Assembly: GCF_002127325.2 (NCBI RefSeq)
Contig: NC_035436.2
Coordinates: 120,270,771 to 120,334,770, forward strand
Source of the DNA: Helianthus annuus
Taxonomy: Eukaryota > Streptophyta > Magnoliopsida > Asterales > Asteraceae
Length of the DNA: 64,000 bases
Reading direction: 5' to 3'
The notes below the pieces were generated by a model that ran no database searches, had not been told where the DNA came from, and saw only the letters and a program-made list of their open reading frames with translations. Numbering within the stretch: the first letter of the stretch is position 1; each line of letters opens with the position of its first letter. A program made the translations under genes and the position numbers. Of the stretch, positions 61,169-64,000 are shown one piece after another.

Positions 61169-62176
61169 CCCCACCCCCGTTCTTGTTAAAACCCACAAAA
61201 ATCTGATCTAAGCTCTAAGTTGGAACCTTTGTTTCATACCTGAGCTATTTTGATATAGATTAGCATTCGGGGACCCTTCGTAAGTGTTCTTTCGTTCTTT
61301 TATTTGCTTTTCGAGTCCGAAAGTCAACATTTTGTTGACTTTATGCGTTGACCAGCCCATGGTCAACACGAAGTTCATTGGAACTTCATAACGTGAGCGT
61401 GATCACGATGGTTATAATCCGTAGTGACTATACCTACTGATTACCACGTTATCTAGGCTCAGTGACGAGTCGTAGCTTCGGCCAAAATGCGCATTCTTGC
61501 GTATTTTCTAACCAAACTACTCGTGAGCATCAAAGCCGTTTGTTTTGATGCCAAACATGTTTTCTAAACTTAGTTAAGCATGTTCTAACATGCTTAGCTC
61601 GTCACTTTTAGTATAGTGCTTATATAGGGGTCGTAAGGTAAGCGATCTAAACAATCGCTTATACTTTCGAACCCGACCCATTTGGTCGATCATTAGGATC
61701 CGACCAAACACATTAAGTGACCATAGCTATAACCTTCCGAGGTTATACCTTATGGCCACGATGTTAGGCGTTCCAAACGCGTTCTACGCGAACGACGCGT
61801 TAAGGTAGCATAAGCTACCTAAACGGGTCGTAATGGGCCGTAAGCACTTAGGTTAGGTTTCATTTTAGTATGTAGGCTTTGTTAAACCATATTACACGAG
61901 TCTCCATACTCATTTGGTTTACGAACCCGCATACTATCCGATCCTTCCGATTTTGGTCCGGTATGTTAATATAGCTACCTATTAGGTGTCGTTTGATATC
62001 CCGTGATCTCTAGCATTGTGTGATTATTACACAAGAAATTCAAAGCAATCTTAGGTGAGTACATAGAACCCCTCTTTTACTGTTTTCCAAACTGTTTTGG
62101 GGTGAAACACATGTGCCTACTTGTTACTTTCATGCTTTCCATGTTTTCACATCATACACATGCTATAGTACATGAT

Positions 62177-62455
62177 TTCACTACATTTCATGCTATGTAT
62201 GCCCATTGTGTGCGTACTTAGTACATTGCTTTACACTACATTTCATGCTATGTATGCCCATTGTGTGCATACTTAGTACATTGCTTTACATTACATTTCA
62301 TGCTATGTATGCCCATTGTGTGCGTACTTAGTACATTGCTTTACATTACATTTCATGCTATGTATGCCCATTGTGTGCGTACTTAGTACATTGCTTCACA
62401 TTGCATTTCATGCTATTTATGCCCATTGTGTGCCTACTTAGTACAATTGTTTACA
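62177..62455 (+). repeat. 55-bp tandem array in J LTR, about 5 copies
   Basis: TGCTATGTATGCCCATTGTG recurs at 62191, 62246, 62301, 62356 and (variant) 62411. In D the same segment is single-copy (about 9731-9780) and its neighbour is amplified. Confidence 0.9.
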
Positions 62456-63682
62456 TCACATGCCTTCATTTTGGTATAACATTTGGTTTGTTTAACATGG
62501 AACAATACATTCATTAACATTAGCTACGCCGTTCGTTAGTAGGTAGTAGTACCATAGGAATTGACAACTCCCGTTCCTGAAATCTTGGGTTTGTTTGGAT
62601 TGGAAGGAATGACCGAATTCGATATACATAACTTAGATAACCATTAACTTGTTTAAGGGTTTATCGCCACAGTCTGAAGGCTTGGATGTATGCATATTTT
62701 ACAATACCGCATAAATGTTAATATCAGTAGAGCATGCATTGTTCCACAAAACATAACGTTGATTTAAACCATGTTTTACTTCAACACCTTGTTCTGTGCA
62801 TTTTACATATGGTTTAGTTGATACATCTCGCTTACCATACAAGATATATTTTGGGTACACGTTACATGATCTACATTAAACATAAACATTTTGGACATTG
62901 ATATACACACTTGGTGGTTTACATTGAACGTAGACATTTCGTTGTGGTTTACACAATAACACTTGACAATTGATTTATACATGAACAATTTACATGGTGG
63001 TTGGTTTGGGTAAATGGTTGGAGTAATGTGGCGTATGTAATATGATACAAACATGGTGGATACGCCGCTGGTACTTCCTATATATAAATGCTTGCATTAT
63101 ATTACATATCGTAGCGTTATCTAAATCATTTCAGTATAAACATATTACATTTTATACAAATAACATATTCTTCACAAGACATTGTTTTACAAACAACTTA
63201 TCTTATACATACTCATTTTACTAGGTTATTCTTTTAACCTTACATTTTGTTTACATATCATCTGATATTATCGTTTTTCGAATGGTTTACAAAGCAAGAC
63301 AAATTACAAGGTTCATGACTGACTTTTATTAAACATTTCTTTAAACTCAAGTCATGAATCCCATTTTCACAAAACCTATGTATCTCACAGGCATTTTTAT
63401 GCTGACGTACCTACTTTCACATGTGTTTTCAGGAGCTGTTCCATAGGATGATGTTCATGACACTAGGGTGGACCTGTGCCTTAGAGCCTAAAAATGAAGA
63501 TAGGCTAGTTTAATTATGTTATGAACTTTGTATCTCCTGTTTAAGACAATGTATAACGCTTGTTAATAAATAAAATGTAACTTTGATTTCCATGGTTATG
63601 AAATAATTAATTCTGTCCCAACACTCCTCGGCGTTTCCGCCGCGGTTGCATGTTATACGCGGCCGGGGTGTGACAGAAGAAT

Positions 63683-63696
63683 TGGTATCAGAGCCA
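63683..63696 (+). other. Primer binding site of element J (initiator tRNA-Met)
   Basis: TGGTATCAGAGCCA seven bases after the LTR end. Confidence 0.9.
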
Positions 63697-64000
63697 ATGG
63701 TTATAGGGAATTAGGTTATTAGTAATGCTTTGACCTAGACTATAACTTTCTAGGACCCTAACACAAGTTATCTTGTGTTTAGATTTTAAAACATGCACAT
63801 CACCTATCCTTAGGTGATAACCACAACGAGAATTTCGATTCCGAATCCGCTTTGAAAATTAATCATCTGTTCTAGGATGATTGATTACTAGGTTTTGAAG
63901 CCTCTGTTATAAGGTTTTGAACCCCTTTGAATTTTCAAAAGTCTCGTCAAGGTTTTTCGGGTTTTAATAGTGTGAACACGTGCGAACTGGAAGAGTGAAT
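63697..64000 (+). other. Leader of element J
   Basis: Homologous to the leaders of D and F; no gene before the window edge. Confidence 0.75.

Larger units (their letters stand above)
60084..63675 (+). repeat. 5' LTR of element J (3592 bp)
   Basis: Two units of about 160 bp near 60300-60550, GC-rich words near 60930-60970, TATA box at 61161, donor-like TTAG/GTGAGTAC at 62055, a 55-bp array, acceptor-like TTTTCAG/G at 63432 after a GCTGAC word, and AATAAA near 63564. Confidence 0.9.
60084..64000 (+). mobile_element. Element J: D-family Tekay-like element, 5' LTR and leader only
   Basis: LTR 60084-63675, then primer site and leader to the window edge. Start TGTAACATTTGTGC and end GGCCGGGGTGTGACA match the D LTR in reverse. 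Coding parts lie outside. Confidence 0.88.

Overview
The window reads as plant nuclear DNA, probably from a heterochromatic, gene-poor region. I find no host gene, rRNA or tRNA gene. Essentially all 64 kb is a nest of LTR retrotransposons primed by initiator-tRNA-Met (primer sites TGGTATCAGAGC or TGGTATCAGAGCCA). Two lineages are present. One is Ty3/gypsy chromovirus-like (Tekay type: Retrotrans_gag, CCHC knuckles, protease, RT with FIDD, RNase H, integrase, C-terminal chromodomain-like segment, LTRs of 2.6-3.8 kb). The other is Ty1/copia Sirevirus-like (UBN2-type gag, CCHC, very long coiled-coil gag extension, short LTRs of 0.43-0.47 kb). From the protein style and the TGTCACACCCC...GGTGTGACA LTR ends I suspect an Asteraceae genome, but that is inference.

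Layout (letters are mine). A, 1-2924, minus: copia gag end plus 5' LTR, cut by the window edge, sitting in G. G, 2925-5148, plus: long gypsy-type LTR inserted in B. B, 5149-54866, plus: oldest copia gag element, interrupted by G, D, E and F. D, 8181-28097, minus: Tekay-like element with 3.75 kb LTRs, interrupted by C. C, 14679-21912, plus: complete copia element with gag only. E, 29206-31779, minus: solo gypsy LTR. F, 31895-53668, plus: Tekay-like element, interrupted by H. H, 40954-50676, minus: youngest Tekay-like element with a 1045-codon open pol. I, 54867-60083, minus: badly decayed gypsy element hosting B on its left and J on its right. J, 60084-64000, plus: 5' LTR and leader of a D-family element, cut by the window edge.

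Five insertions have both 5-bp target-site duplications readable: C TATGG, D TCATC, E CTGTT, F TTTCG, H CGGTA. They prove the nesting order I > B > D > C and I > B > F > H. LTR-LTR divergence agrees: H roughly 0.5%, C about 1.5%, D roughly 3%, F a few percent. B's right end is unusual: LTR, full internal region, LTR, short deleted internal region, LTR, with the middle LTR shared.

None of the coding regions is fully intact. C and B look like non-autonomous TR-GAG elements that would need a partner's pol. H has an open RT-RNase H-integrase frame but lost its gag knuckles and protease active site, and its integrase has an Asp-to-Asn change. The most interesting signals are non-coding: covarying hairpins just after the gag stop in B and C; a second conserved stem-loop further 3'; splice donor/branch/acceptor-like signals inside every long gypsy LTR, enclosing lineage-specific tandem arrays; a hairpin array with a compensatory base change in the H LTR; and a conserved palindrome next to the polypurine tract of all gypsy elements.
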